Counted from the stretch's first letter, positions 1-13,000 are shown. The stretch: DNA of 64,000 nt from Tretioscincus oriximinensis (GCA_022410635.1 JAJVDF010001200.1:129868-193867); one strand, 5' to 3'. Notes: generated by a model from the sequence alone, not told the origin. Numbers and translations: made by a program.

Positions 1-150
1 ACAAACTTCATGCGTTCAACTGGTCTGCTATGAACTGGGTTTTGTAAGTTATGTTATTGGACCCAAAGGCTGTGGTCCAGACCAAAAGTNAACCAGGGAG
101 AATCGGATACATGGTTTGCCCTGGTTCACTTTTGGTTTGTCATTCAAGAA

Positions 151-220
151 GTCTATGGATGCTCATGCTGGCTACCTTTTTCTTGCTGGTCTCCAAGGTG
201 CTACAAGATCCCCTTGCTAG
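151..220 (-). repeat. Fold-back MITE family, one arm
   Basis: Matches the reverse arm of the family whose boundaries are best seen at 14020-14305: a 'GTCTATGGATGCTCATGCTG' motif, then 'CTGGTCTCCAAGGTGCTAC', ending near CCTTGCTAG. The rest of 1-1200 holds nothing I recognise. Confidence 0.65.
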
Positions 221-1200
221 GTTTGTCATGCAGCTCTCCTACANATCACACCCCAGCTTCTTTTTCTCCCTCCACTGCATCTATGAATCTTCAGATCACC
301 CCCTGTTGTATCCTTCTTCTATCGTATTTTTCTGCCCCTATGTTACTGTCCCAAAAGCATAGGTTCTGTCCCATAAGCATGAACTGCACTGGCTGGATTT
401 CCCTGAAAATGTATTCTGGAATGGAAAACTACAAATCCTGAAATATGTTGGTTGGAAGACAGAAGAGAAGAAGGAAAGGAAGCTATAACACTTCTCTTAA
501 GTGAATTCTTCCGTTTTCCACAAAGCTGGTGCTCTGTGGTTGTTCTGAGAAATCTTTGACAACCACAATGATCAACTAAGGTTATAGCTAAGCAAAAATA
601 TTATTTCTCTCTTTTATTTATTTCACGTTCAAAGTGTTGCATTCCAGCAGAACAGACCATAAAGTTTAAATGTGAAATTACAAGTTAAATTTGAAACGTC
701 ATTGATCAAATGGATAAAACATTAGATTTGTTTCAGATCGTATCAAAAAAATAAAAAACGAAGGTTTTTTTTTACCATTTTCATTATCTGTAGCATTAAG
801 AAGCTCTTCCATAGAACATGAAACTGGGCAGACCCTTGGGCCGACGTTCAGAGGCTGGGTTGTTTGCTCAGCTTCACATTCACACAGAGTGGATGATTCT
901 ACTGAATACTTTTAATTTTTCAGGCTTGCCTTTTCTTTTAGCTTATTTAGGGATTGCCTAGGTTGCATCCTTGAGGAGAGCTATTTAAATTATTACATTT
1001 TGCAACTCACAGCCATATTCTAATTATTACTGGGTGATAGTCTTTTAGAGGGACATTGATGATCATTTAATGGGCGACTTTCATGTTTCCAAAATATTAT
1101 TTCTCTTTAATCAGTGGACTCAGCAGATTCGTACTGTCTCCCTGATGTCATAATTCTGGTGTACGCAAATAACAAAATGACAATCAAATATTGAACTGAT

Positions 1201-1350
1201 ACAGGTGAAACCTCGTTATAAAGAATCCCAATATAACAAACAAATTTGAATGTCCCAGTAGAACGCCTGTAAGAGTAACATTGGTTACAATGGGTTCTGT
1301 TCTAACAAAAAATTCATTATAAAGAAAACATCCATTCGACCATTTTTCAG
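1201..1350 (+). mobile_element. Tc1/mariner (Tigger-like) MITE, right end lost
   Basis: Begins ACAGGTGAAACCTCGTTATA, typical of Tigger-like termini. It shares the interior (CAGTAGAACGCCTGTAAGAG, GGTTACAATG) with the more complete copy at 22141-22333. The right terminal repeat is degraded. Confidence 0.65.
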
Positions 1351-2062
1351 GATTACACTCGTCTCTGGCCTGTAACGTTTTTGACAATACCGTGATCCAG
1401 TAAGATGCTTAAGGACAGTGTAGATTACTCAACAAGTATAAACAAGATCAAAGTGATTAATAAGATTGCTTTCATTCAATTGAAGACTTCTCAATAGCAA
1501 TGTCTGCTGACCCAGTCACACCATCTGATGAACCCACAAATTCACAGATCTAAAGAAAGACAAGGTGAGTAGACAAGGCCAATGATTAAAAATATCACAA
1601 GAATATAAGCTGGCCTGCAGGGGCCCATTATATTCACGTTGCTTGTTGCTAACTCTAGATCTCAGAATAGTTTCTGTGCCAGAAATTCAGAAAGAGAGGC
1701 TGAAAATGTTTTAAAAACAGCCACAAGGCCTTTTCTATCTTTAGAGTGTTTCAGAATTCCTTCGGTGCCACAACTGTATCTTTTTTCCACAGAAGGAAAA
1801 AAAGGGGCAACAGTATTTTTAAACTTTGGTGCCAGCAGAAGAGAGCAAATGTCAACATTAACTTTTGCACAATTTCCTTGACACTGGATAGGATATTGCA
1901 ATTAAGAACTTTTCTGTTTAAGTAACNGCAGTCATGTCCTTTGTATTTACTTAATGGGATTGGTAAGGGACACTTTCCCACGCTGAGCAACCTAGAGCAC
2001 CTTGCTTTCAACAGCTTCAATCATGCTCCAAATGGAATCACTGATAAAGACCACAGATACAC
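1351..2062. other. Unassigned noncoding stretch
   Basis: No exon, repeat family or regulatory signal recognised. Short open frames on both strands look like chance. Confidence 0.5.
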
Positions 2063-2421
2063 GGATAGCTCAGTTGCTTAGGAATTCGCCTCTNGCCTGG
2101 GAGATGGGGTTTGGAGGCCCTGTGTGNGACGTGGGGAGGGCTGAGCACCTTCCACCAGCCTGTAGCTCCAGCCAACCCAGCTATTCGAAAGCAAGAACTG
2201 CAAGAAATTGCAACTGAGTGCAAGTAGATACATGGGAACCACCATAACCTGGTGGGGAAGATTGAATGTGATCCTTCGGGCATAATATATCCTTGTAAGC
2301 CGCTTTGAGTCCCTTTGAAAGGTGAGAAAAGCGGGGTATAAGAACCAAGTTCTTCTTCTTCTTCTTCTTCTTCTTCTTCTTCTTCTTCTTCTTCTCCTTC
2401 TCCTTCTTCTTCTTCTTCTTC
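2063..2421 (+). mobile_element. tRNA-headed SINE with expanded CTT tail
   Basis: The tRNA-like head has box-A/B-like segments (GATAGCTCAGTTGCTTAGG ... GGTTTGGAGGCCC). A conserved body follows (GCAAGAAATTGCAACTGA, GGTGGGGAAGAT) and then a tail, GAGAAAAGCGGGGTATAAG. The CTT repeats run to 2421, about 70 bp. Other copies are at 10684, 13038, 20178, 28409 and 58310 (+) and at 6189, 42945 and 43212 (-). Confidence 0.85.
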
Positions 2422-2482
2422 AACAAACCATATACCAGTTTGTGTGCTTTTTTACAGACAAGATGGAACAGGGAATCTACAG

Positions 2483-2845
2483 TAGAACGTAAGAGAGGAG
2501 CCCTGCTGAGAGGAGCCCAGCTAGTCTAGCGTCCTGTCTCACACAGTTGGACACCAACTGCACCTGGACATTCACAAGCAAAAGAAAGCAAAGCCTTTGT
2601 CCAGCCTGGAAATGGAATTTAGAGGAATCCTGCAGGCACTACCAAGGCATCCATCCTAGTAGCAATGGATCACATGGGCACCACGAATTTGTCTAATCCA
2701 GTCTTAAAGTCATCCAGGTTGATAGCTGTCACCACCTCTTCTGGAAGTAATTCCACAGTTTGATGACCTTCTGGATTAAAAAAAAAACACTTTCCATTTG
2801 TCCTTCCTAATTTTTCTGCCCATAAGCTTCAAGAAATAATTTCTC
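2483..2845 (-). mobile_element. CR1 LINE 3' fragment
   Basis: Antisense CR1 3' end: a GAACGTAAGAGAGGAGCCCT start, a CTAGTCTAGCGTCCTGTCTC segment, then AATTTGTCTAATCCAGTCTT and CACCACCTCTTCTGGAAGTA. It is 5' truncated, as most CR1 copies are. Confidence 0.85.
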
Positions 2846-3465
2846 TCTCTCTCTCTAATCACTTGCACTGGCCATTCTGATCCACTGTTGCTTGACCTTA
2901 CTTCTCCCTCTACTAAGTTCTTTTCTTCACCACAACACTCTTGATTGTGCAACTTCTTCTTGTTTAGAGCTACAAGCTATAAACATGTCCCTTGTTCCTT
3001 TTAGCATTAAGGCTGCAAGCACAGAGGAGGGTGTGTGTGTAAAATCCGCAGTGTGAGAAACAATTGTGGAATACAGCCAACATCGTACCAGTAAATCTGC
3101 ATGGAATCAGTGAGACAACTAACCAGTCAGTGATCCTTGCTGGTATAATCCTATTAAGGAGTGATACACAGGAAGGCTTCTCACCTCCCCGGCTGCAGAT
3201 ATGGCAATTTTGCAAAACATCACCTAAAGAATATTGTGGGACACTTTTTGGGGTGTGTGGTGTGAAAGCTCCGTTAACGTACGGGGTGAAGACATCATGT
3301 TACCACCATCATGATAGGAAAACCTCATGTGCCTGCAGCCATAGTTTCTACTTGGGCTAGAACAGTGTCCAAGAACACCAGAACAGAAAACGTGTGGAAA
3401 AAAGAAGCTGAGATACTGAAAAGAGGAAGACCTGGCCAGTTGAACTAAGAGCAGCTAGTAACTCA

Positions 3466-3573
<108 letters not shown>

Positions 3574-3770
3574 CTAAAGAAGAGGTGAATAGTAAACAAC
3601 TTAAAGAGATTGTCTGCAAAACATTTTCTAGAAGAAAGATGTTCATTCAAAGCTATTCTATGAAGAAGGTGAGGACCAATTTGAATTTATCTCCCTGGTG
3701 GACCAGATGGGTCTCTCCTTGGTTAGGACGTGCTTCCCACAACTGCACTCCAAAGGAACCATCTGTTGCG

Positions 3771-3940
3771 TTTATCATTTATTTATCATTCATTCACTTT
3801 TCTATACCACCCTATACCTTAAGGTTTCGGGATGGTTAACGATAAAATCCCAAATTAACATATTAAAAACAGTCATATCTAAACGTAGAGAAGGGACAAC
3901 AGTTTTCTCAGCTACAGGCAAGGCCAAAGGGGTTTAAAGG
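3771..3940 (-). mobile_element. L2 LINE 3' end
   Basis: Antisense L2 tail: TATTTATCATTCATTC, then TATACCACCCTATACC and AAGGTTTCGGGATGGTTAAC. These match the reverse complement of the 3' end of the longer L2 at 39415-41336. Confidence 0.7.
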
Positions 3941-4635
3941 GAGGAACCAACACACTGGAAAATCTTATCTACCAATTCATATCAATCACTTTGATTCAAT
4001 AGAAAGAAAGGTGCATGTTTTAAAATGGAGATATTTCTGCACCTAATAGTTCCCCATACTTTTAAGCTGTTTGTTGGTACAAAAGTAAACCTATAGTTTT
4101 GGCTTCTGTGATTGGACATTAGTTGACAGAAGCTGGGTTGAATGTTAAGAATCCCCAGAAAAGGAAAGATAAACTTTCTTCCCATCCTTGTGGAACTATA
4201 GCATTAATCAAAATAAGGACATGGTGGTTCCAATGTGACAGTTTTATAGCCTGAAATACAGCAGATACAACCAAGCCCCATGATCCTTAGCAGCTGGGTC
4301 TATACATACACTCCTGCTCAGTGGTGTTCCTGCTTTGCCAATGCATTGAAAATCCATCTATTTCACTAATAAATAAACTTCAGGCATTCCATTATTTCTG
4401 TTTGCACTTAGCACAGTAAGCTTTTGCATGACTCCTAGCCACACCCAATAAGCACATCCTCTTTCCCTTCCTCTTTCTGGCTCAAGCTTGTTGTGATATA
4501 ATTTATTTAATACCCTTTCACGCCCACAGCTCTCTACTGAAGCTTTCGTTTTACAACAAAGCTGATTCAAAACGAGGAGGAAAAACGTATTCATCTTCAG
4601 GGGGCAAATGAACTCTTGCTATCTAACAAAGGGGT

Positions 4636-4725
4636 TAGTAGCAATTTGAGATTAACAGGAGAAAAGTGGGTGGCATAAGCTTTCGTAGACACGTCTACTT
4701 CGTCAGATCTAACACGGCTATTTCT
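4636..4725 (+). repeat. Fold-back MITE arm
   Basis: GAGATTAACAGGAGAAAAGT, TGGCATAAGCTTTCGTAGAC and CTACTTCGTCAGATCT match the forward arm of the fold-back family. A reverse arm lies at 4826-4900. Confidence 0.7.
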
Positions 4726-4825
4726 TGTTATCTAAAATATGTAGCAAGGGGGCCTTGTAACAGGTTAAAGACTGACAGCAAAAGGATAGGCACCACCAGG
4801 TTTTTTGTGCATTAGAAGGAGTACA

Positions 4826-4900
4826 GATGTGTGCAAAAACTCAGCATGACTACCTTTCTCTTGTTAGTTTCTATGGTGCTACGAGTTCCTCTTACTAGAT
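4826..4900 (-). repeat. Fold-back MITE reverse arm
   Basis: CTACCTTTCTCTTGTTAGTT and TATGGTGCTACGAG are the complement of the forward arm at 4636-4725. The two probably belong to one decayed element. Confidence 0.65.
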
Positions 4901-5973
4901 ATTCTGGATCCAGATAAATGCAGCTGTTTCTTTGAAACCTAGTGCCTCAGTATCTAAAATAGATCTAGATTTCAGGAAACTAAAAGCAATTAAAAAATTG
5001 AACCTTTTTTTNAAAAAAATTCTAGCCAAATAAAGCTAAGACTTGATTGTTAGCATAGTTTAAGGGTGGGGAACCTAAGGACCGAGTGGTGGTAATCAGG
5101 TCCTCCAAGGCACCATTAAGTTTCCCTGGCTAAATAATGGCGCCTCATTTTGTTAAAACATGAAGTGAAATAAAAAAGAACAGGAGGGAGGCAGGCAAGC
5201 AAGGGAGGAGGGCAAGGAGGAGAGGGTATTGAAAACCTTGTGATTTGGGGGGGCTGGGAGAGGGAGGGGCATGGGCATAGAGATGGGATGGGACCTAGGG
5301 GTGGGGCCTCGGGAGCAGGGGGCAAGGCCTGAGGGTATGGCTTTCAAGAGATGTTATAAATATCCAAATGACCCCGGCAGAAAAAAGGTTCCCCATCCCT
5401 GGCGTACATGAATGAACAAAGGCTAGTTTATAACAAGCTCATATTTTAAAAAAGGGAAGGAAAAAAGTCTGCATATTTGTTCTGTCTCCATATAACACAA
5501 TTATTTAGCCAAAGAATGGAGGCAAACAATCCCTGCTTCCTTTTGAAATCTGTCAAAGCATGCAGAGTTTGGGCTGTTTTCCAGATCTAAAATTCCTTTA
5601 CAATGGCTTTTCTCTATTACATGTCACATTCTTTGAAGTTATCTTGCATGTAAAAGAATAGCCATTTTATAAAAAGAATAAAATAACCATTATCCATGGA
5701 CTGGACCAAAAATTCATAGTTTTCATATTTACCGCATCAGATTACAAAAATGTCTGAAGCGCAGAAGAGACAAACATTTACTTCTTATTCACCATGACAT
5801 GGAAGCACTTGTGTGTGTGAGTATACAACAATGGTGTTACACAAATTGCAGTTCAATCTGGCAATAAGAAGCTGGACTGAAGAACAGGGAAATACATACT
5901 GGACAGTATGTATGTGTAAATGATTGCACTATAAGATATATAATGGTTGATGATAATTTTTTTTCCAAATAAA

Positions 5974-6184
5974 AAGCCGTGCTGGTCTTAGTCCAGAACT
6001 TCAAGCAAGGGGGGCTTACAGCACTTTAGAGACTAACAAAAGAAAGTTAGTCTCAAAAGAAAGCTAAGCAGCATGAGCTATTGTAGGCAAGGGTACTTCT
6101 CCAGATGCTCACGAAGAAGCAGACTTGTCTACGACAGCTTATGCCACCTACCGTTCCCGTCTTAGTCTCTAAAGTGCTACAACC
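5974..6184 (+). mobile_element. Fold-back MITE, both arms
   Basis: The forward arm (AGCCGTGCTGGTCTTAGTCC, GCACTTTAGAGACTAAC) is followed by its inverted copy (TTAGTCTCTAAAGTGCTAC), with paired CTTCTCCAGATGC / AAGAAGCAGACTTGTCTACG in the middle. Confidence 0.75.
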
Positions 6185-6188
6185 ATCA

Positions 6189-6456
6189 GAATCTGTTTTT
6201 TATACCCCACCCTCCACAACCGAAGGGATTCATAGCTGCTCACAAGGTTAATTTTCACCTGGAGGCTTACATCTATTCTATCTTTCCCACCAGGTTAATG
6301 GTGGTACTCAGTTATCTAATTGAAACTGCAAATAGACTGCAAATCTACTTTCATTCAAATAGCTGAGTTGGCTAGAGCTGAAGACCCAGTAGAGGACACT
6401 CACCGCTCTCCATATCAGACACAGGGCGTGGAACCTGGATCTCCCTTATTCGTGCC
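6189..6456 (-). mobile_element. tRNA-headed SINE
   Basis: Antisense copy of the SINE at 2063: TTTTATACCCCACCCTCCA tail, ATCTATTCTATCTTTCCC body, AGCTGAGTTGGCTAGAGCTG, and an eroded head near 6440. Confidence 0.75.
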
Positions 6457-7242
6457 TATAAGCCCCCCTTGCTAGAATTTCTCCACTTTTTGTTCCATAT
6501 TGCTGCAGATGTTTCTAACACCATACAGACCTCAAAGATACATGGAAGGAACAAGATTCGTTGAGCAAGAAGAACATGTATTTTCTTCAGATACTAATAA
6601 CTCTCAACTGTCTCTGCAGCAAGAGACAAATCTGTTTCTTTGGATATTTCCTATTTTTCTTTGCCTGACCTTTGTCAAAACAGACTTGTAGAAGCAAGTA
6701 TTCCATTTTCAGGTTAGGAAGGTTCTTGGGACTGAAGCATCCTAGCAATTGTGAACATGAAATTCACAAGCCTTTTCTTGACACAAAGACAGAAGGAAGT
6801 AGACCGTGTGCTTTTAAATCTCCCCTCTTTCTATGACTCTCACTGCGGCCATTCATACTATAGTCTTGAAACTGTGTCCTGTGTCTGTCTGGTTCTAGAT
6901 ATACACTTGTCTCAGTTCAGCAGGAATCAATATAACTGCAAGCATATTTAAAGTCTCAAAAAGACAGCGTGGAGCAAAGCAGGCTGTGTTGACCACAGTT
7001 AGAGAGCTAAGACAACTTTATATTTATCAAGGTCCTCTAGTGTTTTGAAATTGGGCAACTCATATTTGCTAAGCGGCGAACAAGAAGAATTTGATGAGAT
7101 TTTATCCCATGTAAAAGGAGTATCTGTTGGCAAGCTAACTGGAAAACAAGTGTTCCTTCTAGAGAAGTCAAATACTTTTAGTATCTTAGTTTTGAGGCAT
7201 TAAGCTTCTTTTGATTATGTTTACAGTGAATTATCAACCTAC

Positions 7243-7281
7243 CTGGGCCAAGGTGGCATCAGCACACGCTTTCCTGGCATC
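7243..7281 (-). CDS. GNB1: GNB1 39-nt microexon (residues 20-32)
   Basis: Second coding exon, exactly 13 codons, reading DARKACADATLAQ. It is phase 0 at both ends and so joins directly to the CGA codon that ends the upstream exon. The acceptor is TTTTTCTAG (right of 7281) and the donor is GTAGGT (7242-7237). Cys25, known from the family to lie against G-gamma, is present. The residues continue the N-terminal helix. The intron between this exon and the start-codon exon is 5169 bp. The exon is too short to be found by open-reading-frame length and rests on similarity plus splice sites. Ala31 is where I recall Ser in mammals, a minor difference. Confidence 0.95.
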
Positions 7282-9279
7282 CTAGAAAAAGACAAAATTA
7301 AGAACAGGGTGTCAAGAGATGGAAGACACAGAAAACACCAAAATTAACTCAGCTTCATCCAGAGAACGAAAAAAGAAAATGAGTTGTTGTATTCTCAAAT
7401 GTAGACCTTGGAAAGAGGAAGGCTTTACTTTACCAAAGGTTTGTAATTCACTAGGAATTTGGAAACAAAATTGCAGCAAATTTGGAATTGTTCACTCACT
7501 TGTACAATCTGCATAACTCTGGTAGTTGAAAGAAATGTGCCAGAACAGACACTAAAGTCTCACTTACAACAATCTCTTAGAAATGCTCCTTTTTCAAGAT
7601 ACAGTCAAGTACCAAGTATATAAACAACCCTCATATTCTCCAACTGATTAAGTAGTGGAAATGAACTGAAATAGTTTCTCTTAGAAGAACAAAATGTCAG
7701 ACTGCAAGTGTTATCTAACCCATAAAGGCGTTAGTTTCTGTGCTTTATATGATGAGTGAAAAACCTTTCTTAATCCAAGTGCTTCTTGAGATTACAGGCC
7801 AGTGAAAATGTTGGGNTAGCCTAGGACATTTACGCGTATTCAGTCTTTCATGAACAATTACTGAAATTCATGCAATTATCTCTTATCATTATTCCCCTAA
7901 CAACCAAGCTTGGAAAATGGGTGAAATTCTTTCTCCCTGACTAGAAGCAATTTAGTTGGCAGACATCACATCTTTAGAGAATTTCTACGATATTTGTTCT
8001 TACCATGTGTGAACCCAGAAGTCAACCCATTTTGTAGGCAATGCCACTGGTAATTTAGTTTTCTTCAAAGCCAGTTAAAGTATGTTGATGTGAGGCTTAC
8101 TTAGCCCTTGAGTCAAACCTGACTGCTGGTGGTACCACAACAACAGACTATGTTATTTTTTTAACAAAGATGCAAAAATATGTACATCTTCTAGGAGAAA
8201 ACGGATGCTTTGCAATTAAGGTATGGAAACTCTGGTATTCTTAGACTAAAGGTTCTAACATTTAATTACATCATCATTATTTGATTTTGATTATCATGAG
8301 TGATGATTTACAAAGTGTCTACAATGTATGTAACCTCACACGAAAATAAAACTACATTAATTCTTGCCTGGAAGCATATAATCTAATAAACAAGATACAA
8401 AGGAAACATGTCACTGGTTTCCATGAATGAAAAATCGTATTGTGAAAGATCACCAGACCCAATAACAAATATCCTTCCAACTTAATTATCTTCCATTTGC
8501 ACCAAGAAGTCAGTATTAAAGCACAGAATGTACATCAACAAGATAAACCTCAGCCTGATGAGGAGAAACACACAACTAAAACACATAATACAGATGTATA
8601 ACTTCCATAATATCATATAAAGAAATCGTATTTTGTTATTTGAAAAGCAAATAACATTTTAATTTGAAGGAGCTCTTAGAATTTCAAATGATTTTAAACA
8701 ACTTCGTTTGATCTCCAGGAAGGGATCTCATGGTAAAGATCAAAATTAAATATAAAAATAGTTCAATTAATTTGAATGCGAAAAATTCTAATTCATTCCA
8801 AGTTCGCCACAAATCACACATCTGGAGGGAAGAGTTGTGAAATGCAATAAAATAAAATTAATGACCATAACATTGTCCTTGAAACAATATAAAAATTAAA
8901 GGCTTCCATATTTTATTATCAAAACCAAGTATTCAGTTTCAGTATTGTTTACAATCAGTGACAGAGAGAATGGTGCTTCATCCTGCAGCCAAGATCACGT
9001 AAGAAAAATATTGGCTTGGCTAATGAAATGAGGTATTAGTTGACGCACACCGACTTTGCAAATGAGAATCTAAATAGTGCCAAGTACCCTATATGGATTT
9101 GAATGCCTTTGCAAGACATGCTGTTTACCCTGGTTTGTAGTTTGAGGGAATAATATTCACACCCCAGGTAAGCACTTTCACTGTTTTTCAATTATTCTAA
9201 TTTACTTGCTTTTATAGTTATTTTATTATAATATAATAATAACTTTATGCCACGATGAATAAAAATAGCATGCAATAAC

Positions 9280-9436
<157 letters not shown>

Positions 9437-9619
9437 GCAATATTTTCAACTCCCTCAATTGCCACCCAAAGAGGAACAGCAAATAATCAAGGAGGGCAAT
9501 ACTATTTCAGAGAAGACACCCAATCTATCAGCATTAATTATTCCCAGAGGGAAGGCTTAATTTTCCAGTTTAAGCCAATGGTTCCTCAGAGAACAAATCT
9601 TATTAATGAACAATTCAGG

Positions 9620-9915
9620 GATTGTGAGGTTTCATTTAACCAATTCTATCAAAGGGCAGAATATGTAAAAGGGCCTTTCTCTGTGATAGCCCCTAAGTTG
9701 TGGAATGGGCACATGTATCTGAAGTGCATCAGACACCTGAAGTGCATCAATCACCCTCACTTTGGCTGAGCCAATGGTCTTGTCTCTCCTTGACGGCACT
9801 GCGATTACACTGTCCTATTTTAACTGTTATCATGGGTTTTTTTACTATGATCTGCATGGAGACCTTTGGATACAGGGCAGAATATCAATGTAAGTAAATT
9901 AGTAAATCAATCAAT
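9620..9915 (+). mobile_element. Degenerate L2 3' end
   Basis: CCCCTAAGTTGTGGAATGGG corresponds to the L2 segment around 41110 (CCCAGTTTATGGAACAGTC). The copy ends ACCTTTGGATACAGGGCAGA, ATATCAATGTAAGTAAATTA, an L2-style tail. Confidence 0.6.
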
Positions 9916-10639
9916 GCTATAAAGGATTGGGAGGACACCAAGAAACCTTTTCCCTTGATATACTTCAAGCAGTGCACTGTTTTAAACAAAGAACACAATA
10001 CAGAAAATCTCCCCTGCATAAAGCCAAAACCTTTCATTGTGTTTAAAGAAATTTGGAATTAATGAAGAAAGGAAGGTGCAGATATCATTTTCTTCAACTG
10101 GTTATGTATACAGAGGCTTAAAGAATTCATGAGACATCTCATCACATTTATTTATACAGTCAGATTTCACATTTTTGTTTAGCAAGGAGTGGGTAAGAAT
10201 GATAAAAACAATGACGTAGGTTTCTCTGAGTGAATGTATTGAAATCCTATTGAAATCCTATGTTGTATGGACATTGTAAGTGGAAAAAACATCTAGCATC
10301 TCCATTTGGAGTTTTTTAAGGGCATTAAAAAAANCCCAAAATATTAGCACATATTGACACTGATACAAAAAATGTAGTACTGGAAACCAGAAATTTCTTG
10401 GATGGGTAATTTGTGGNCATTGTTAATACAGTGGATACTTTGTTGGAGTCAGATACAAGAAATATTTATTTAAATGCGTTAAATATTTATTTAAAGACAC
10501 TGATGTTTTCCAGCCTGGAATTCCTGTTCTCTAGTCTACAGAATGGAATGAAGAACTTTTTTCCAAGACCTTTTCTGCACTATATGGATGAAGTGTTTGA
10601 TATGGCAGGCCCCACATGCAGATGGCAGGTAGCTCTACC
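9916..10639. other. Unassigned intronic stretch
   Basis: Nothing recognised apart from AT-rich sequence with short homopolymers. Confidence 0.5.
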
Positions 10640-11320
10640 NTACCTTGGGGTCAGATCACATCTACAGTATTGCAGAAAGCACAAATGGCTCAGATCTTAA
10701 GAGTCGGTCTTTCGACTGAGAGATTCGGTTTCAAGGCCCTGTGCCAGCTGTGGAGAGGGGTAAGTGCAATAGCCAACACAGCTATTATAAAGAAAGTAGG
10801 TTTGCAATCTACACTTCAATTAGATAAATGAGTACCACCATTAACCTGGTAGTGACGATAAAATAGATGTAAGTTGGGTGAAANTTAGCCTTAGAAGCCC
10901 CTCTGAGTCCCTTCGGGTGAGAAGGGCAGGATATAAAAACTGTCACCTCCTTCTTCTTCTCCTTCTTCCAATTCTAGGCAACTAAGTTTAAAAAGGACGT
11001 TGATAAACTAGATCATGTTCAAAGGACAATTGTTACCAAGATGGTGAGTGCTCTGGAAACTTATGGGGAATGGTTAAAGATCTAGAGAGAAAACAGAAAC
11101 TTAAAAGCTGCTGGGCTGACTTAAAACAGAGGGATCAGCTTTGTTCTCATTGGCCCATGGAAGGACTAGAAACAATGGGACGATACAACAAGTGGGGAGA
11201 TGCAGATTAAATATCAGGAAAAAATTCTGATAGTAAGGGTGGGCTGCCAGGTGATTTTTCCCATTGACAAAAATCTTCAAACAGAGGCTAGGGAAAGCTG
11301 CCTGGGGACTTGATCAGCAA
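10640..11320 (+). mobile_element. CR1 LINE fragment interrupted by a SINE
   Basis: Sense CR1 covering the end of the reverse-transcriptase frame and the 3' region. 'GGGTCAGATCACATCTACAG' encodes an LRSHLQYC-like motif. After the SINE (10684-10968), CAATTCTAGGCAACTAAGTT continues the same CR1 frame (TKFKKDVDKLDHVQR). Later CR1 landmarks are AAGGACTAGAAACAATGGGA and ATCTTCAAACAGAGGCT. Confidence 0.8.
10684..10968 (+). mobile_element. tRNA-headed SINE inserted in CR1
   Basis: AATGGCTCAGATCTTAAGAG head, GTTTCAAGGCCCTGTGCCAG, CCATTAACCTGGTAGTGACG, and a GAAGGGCAGGATATAAAAAC tail ending in CTTCTTCTCCTTCTT. It splits the CR1 at 10640-11320. Confidence 0.85.
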
Positions 11321-11700
11321 TGAAAACAAAGCCAATCTCACAAGATTTTGGGTCAAGACTAACAGCTGATCGGCTCTTGGCTCTCAGAGACTGCTTGGGG
11401 ATAATAGGCAAACTAGCAGAGAATGCTGGGGATTGTAGTTAGGCAAGAGCAGNAATGCCTTATGGGGATCATCATGTGACCACATTGCTATAAAAAGAAT
11501 CGCAGCAGACTGGAAGGTAAGGTAAGACTGGAAGGCCACCTAGAGAGTGGATCAAAGTTTCCTGTTATTATCTCACTTATTCCTCTGCTCAATGGTTATA
11601 TCGAGATGCATAACTAGTTGGAATTGCTTGCATTTTTCCCCCATTAAAGGGAAAGGACTGTGATCTCATCCAGCAGTTTCCTTTATGTTCTTGTTTGAGG

Positions 11701-11940
11701 TTAGACAAATTCACAATGAACAGGTGTATCAATAGCTACTAGAATGGATCTCTGGGAACTGCCCCCAATAGGCAAGATGTCTCTANACCTCAATTACAAG
11801 GAGTTTAGAGAAGGTGAAGGTTTTGCCTTAGTCTTCTGCTTCAGATACCCAGAAGCAATTGGTGTCCCACTGCATGAAACAGGATGCTGGGCTAGATAGG
11901 ACATGATCTGATCCAGGAGAGGTCCTCTGATGTTCTAACT
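11701..11940 (+). mobile_element. CR1 LINE 3' end
   Basis: Sense CR1: ATGAACAGGTGTATCAATAG, TACCCAGAAGCAATTGGTG, GCTGGGCTAGATAGGACATG, ending TCCTCTGATGTTCTAACTC. Confidence 0.75.
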
Positions 11941-12450
11941 CATTTACACCAAAAATTATTCAAATAGCAGGCCATGTTTACATTCTTGAATAGATGCCTG
12001 AGGTACATTAATCCAATTACTGTACACCCACCCCAAAAATGGATCAAGCATGAGGAAATGCCATAGTCAAGCTGTTCGTTGACTCTGCTCTGTGTATTTA
12101 TTTANTTGATTGATTGATATCTCCGCCTATCACCTGGNAGAAGGCACTCCTTGAGTGCTTCANCCTTGCTAGAAAATTTGGTGATTTTTCCTGCTTGTTT
12201 GGATGGATGGAATGCAAGTTATATACATGTTAGATTTTTGCTGTGTCTTTATCACAAGGTTAGATACTTTTAAAAATCTTTGCTTTGTGTTTTATGTGAA
12301 TCCTTTTTGAACTTTTCTGGTTCTGTTAGATTCCTTGGGGAAACGGGAAACGAAACAAAATCCTAAGAACAGAATATTGAATAGAGAAAAAGTTTCCTTT
12401 TGAATCAAAAGTAGGAAAGACACGCAAGGTTTTTTATCTGGAATACATAC

Positions 12451-12555
12451 TCGGATCTGGTTTTTCAGCTGCTCCGCCTCCTGGCGTAACTGATCGAGTT
12501 CACTCATCTTCCCGTTCTATAGGTATATTCCAACACCTCTCAGAAGGTCAAAAAT
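12451..12555 (-). CDS. GNB1: GNB1 exon with start codon (residues 1-19) and 48 nt of 5'UTR
   Basis: First coding exon of the G-protein beta-1 subunit, which pairs with a G-gamma subunit and shuttles between receptor-bound G-alpha and effectors at the inner plasma membrane. The ATG is at 12507-12505. The 19 residues begin MSELDQLRQEAEQLKNQIR, the N-terminal helix that forms a coiled coil with G-gamma. Asp5 and Lys16 fit beta-1; from memory, the beta-2 and beta-4 paralogues have Glu and Arg there. The start is supported by an in-frame TAG twelve bases upstream and an A at -3. The 3' splice site is a pyrimidine-rich stretch ending in CAG just before 12555. The exon ends on a complete CGA codon, followed by a GTATGT donor at 12450-12445. 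Only the short 5'UTR part (12508-12555) is seen; an upstream noncoding exon must exist to the right but was not located. Confidence 0.95.
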
Positions 12556-13000
12556 CTGAAAAACAGAAAGAAGAACTGAGATCAATTCAAGTTCAGGAAC
12601 TTGCAGTGCAATCTTACCCACAAATCGACACAGAAATAATGCAAAAGATTTAAGTCTCCTAGATTCTAAGTCTAACCATGCAATTTGCAAGCCTAGAATT
12701 GTGGTTTATTTTACAACCTCTGTAAGTTTCATATATTTGCACGTTCTCTGCAGACGGTGTATTTATTCTGGCTTTGCCAGTCGCCAAAAGAGACAAAAAG
12801 ACTAAGCTTTACATGCCTCTGTTCCAAGAGTTCAGCCTTTCTTCACATTTTTTTAAAATAGCAATGCAACAAAAGGAGATATAAAATTCTTTTCCAGGGT
12901 AAGCCAGAAGTTGAAGCAGAAGTTGATTTCTTTGTCTTTCGCATTTTACATTTTCTAAAAATCTAAAGTGTTGAAATTTCTCATCATGTAAGGATATATT

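Larger units (their letters stand above)
3574..7242 (-). other. GNB1: GNB1 intron between residue 32 and 33 exons
   Basis: Bounded by the GTAGGT donor at 7242 and the acceptor ending at 3574. It contains an antisense L2 3' end, fold-back MITE pieces and one antisense tRNA-SINE, listed separately. I see no extra exon in it. Confidence 0.9.
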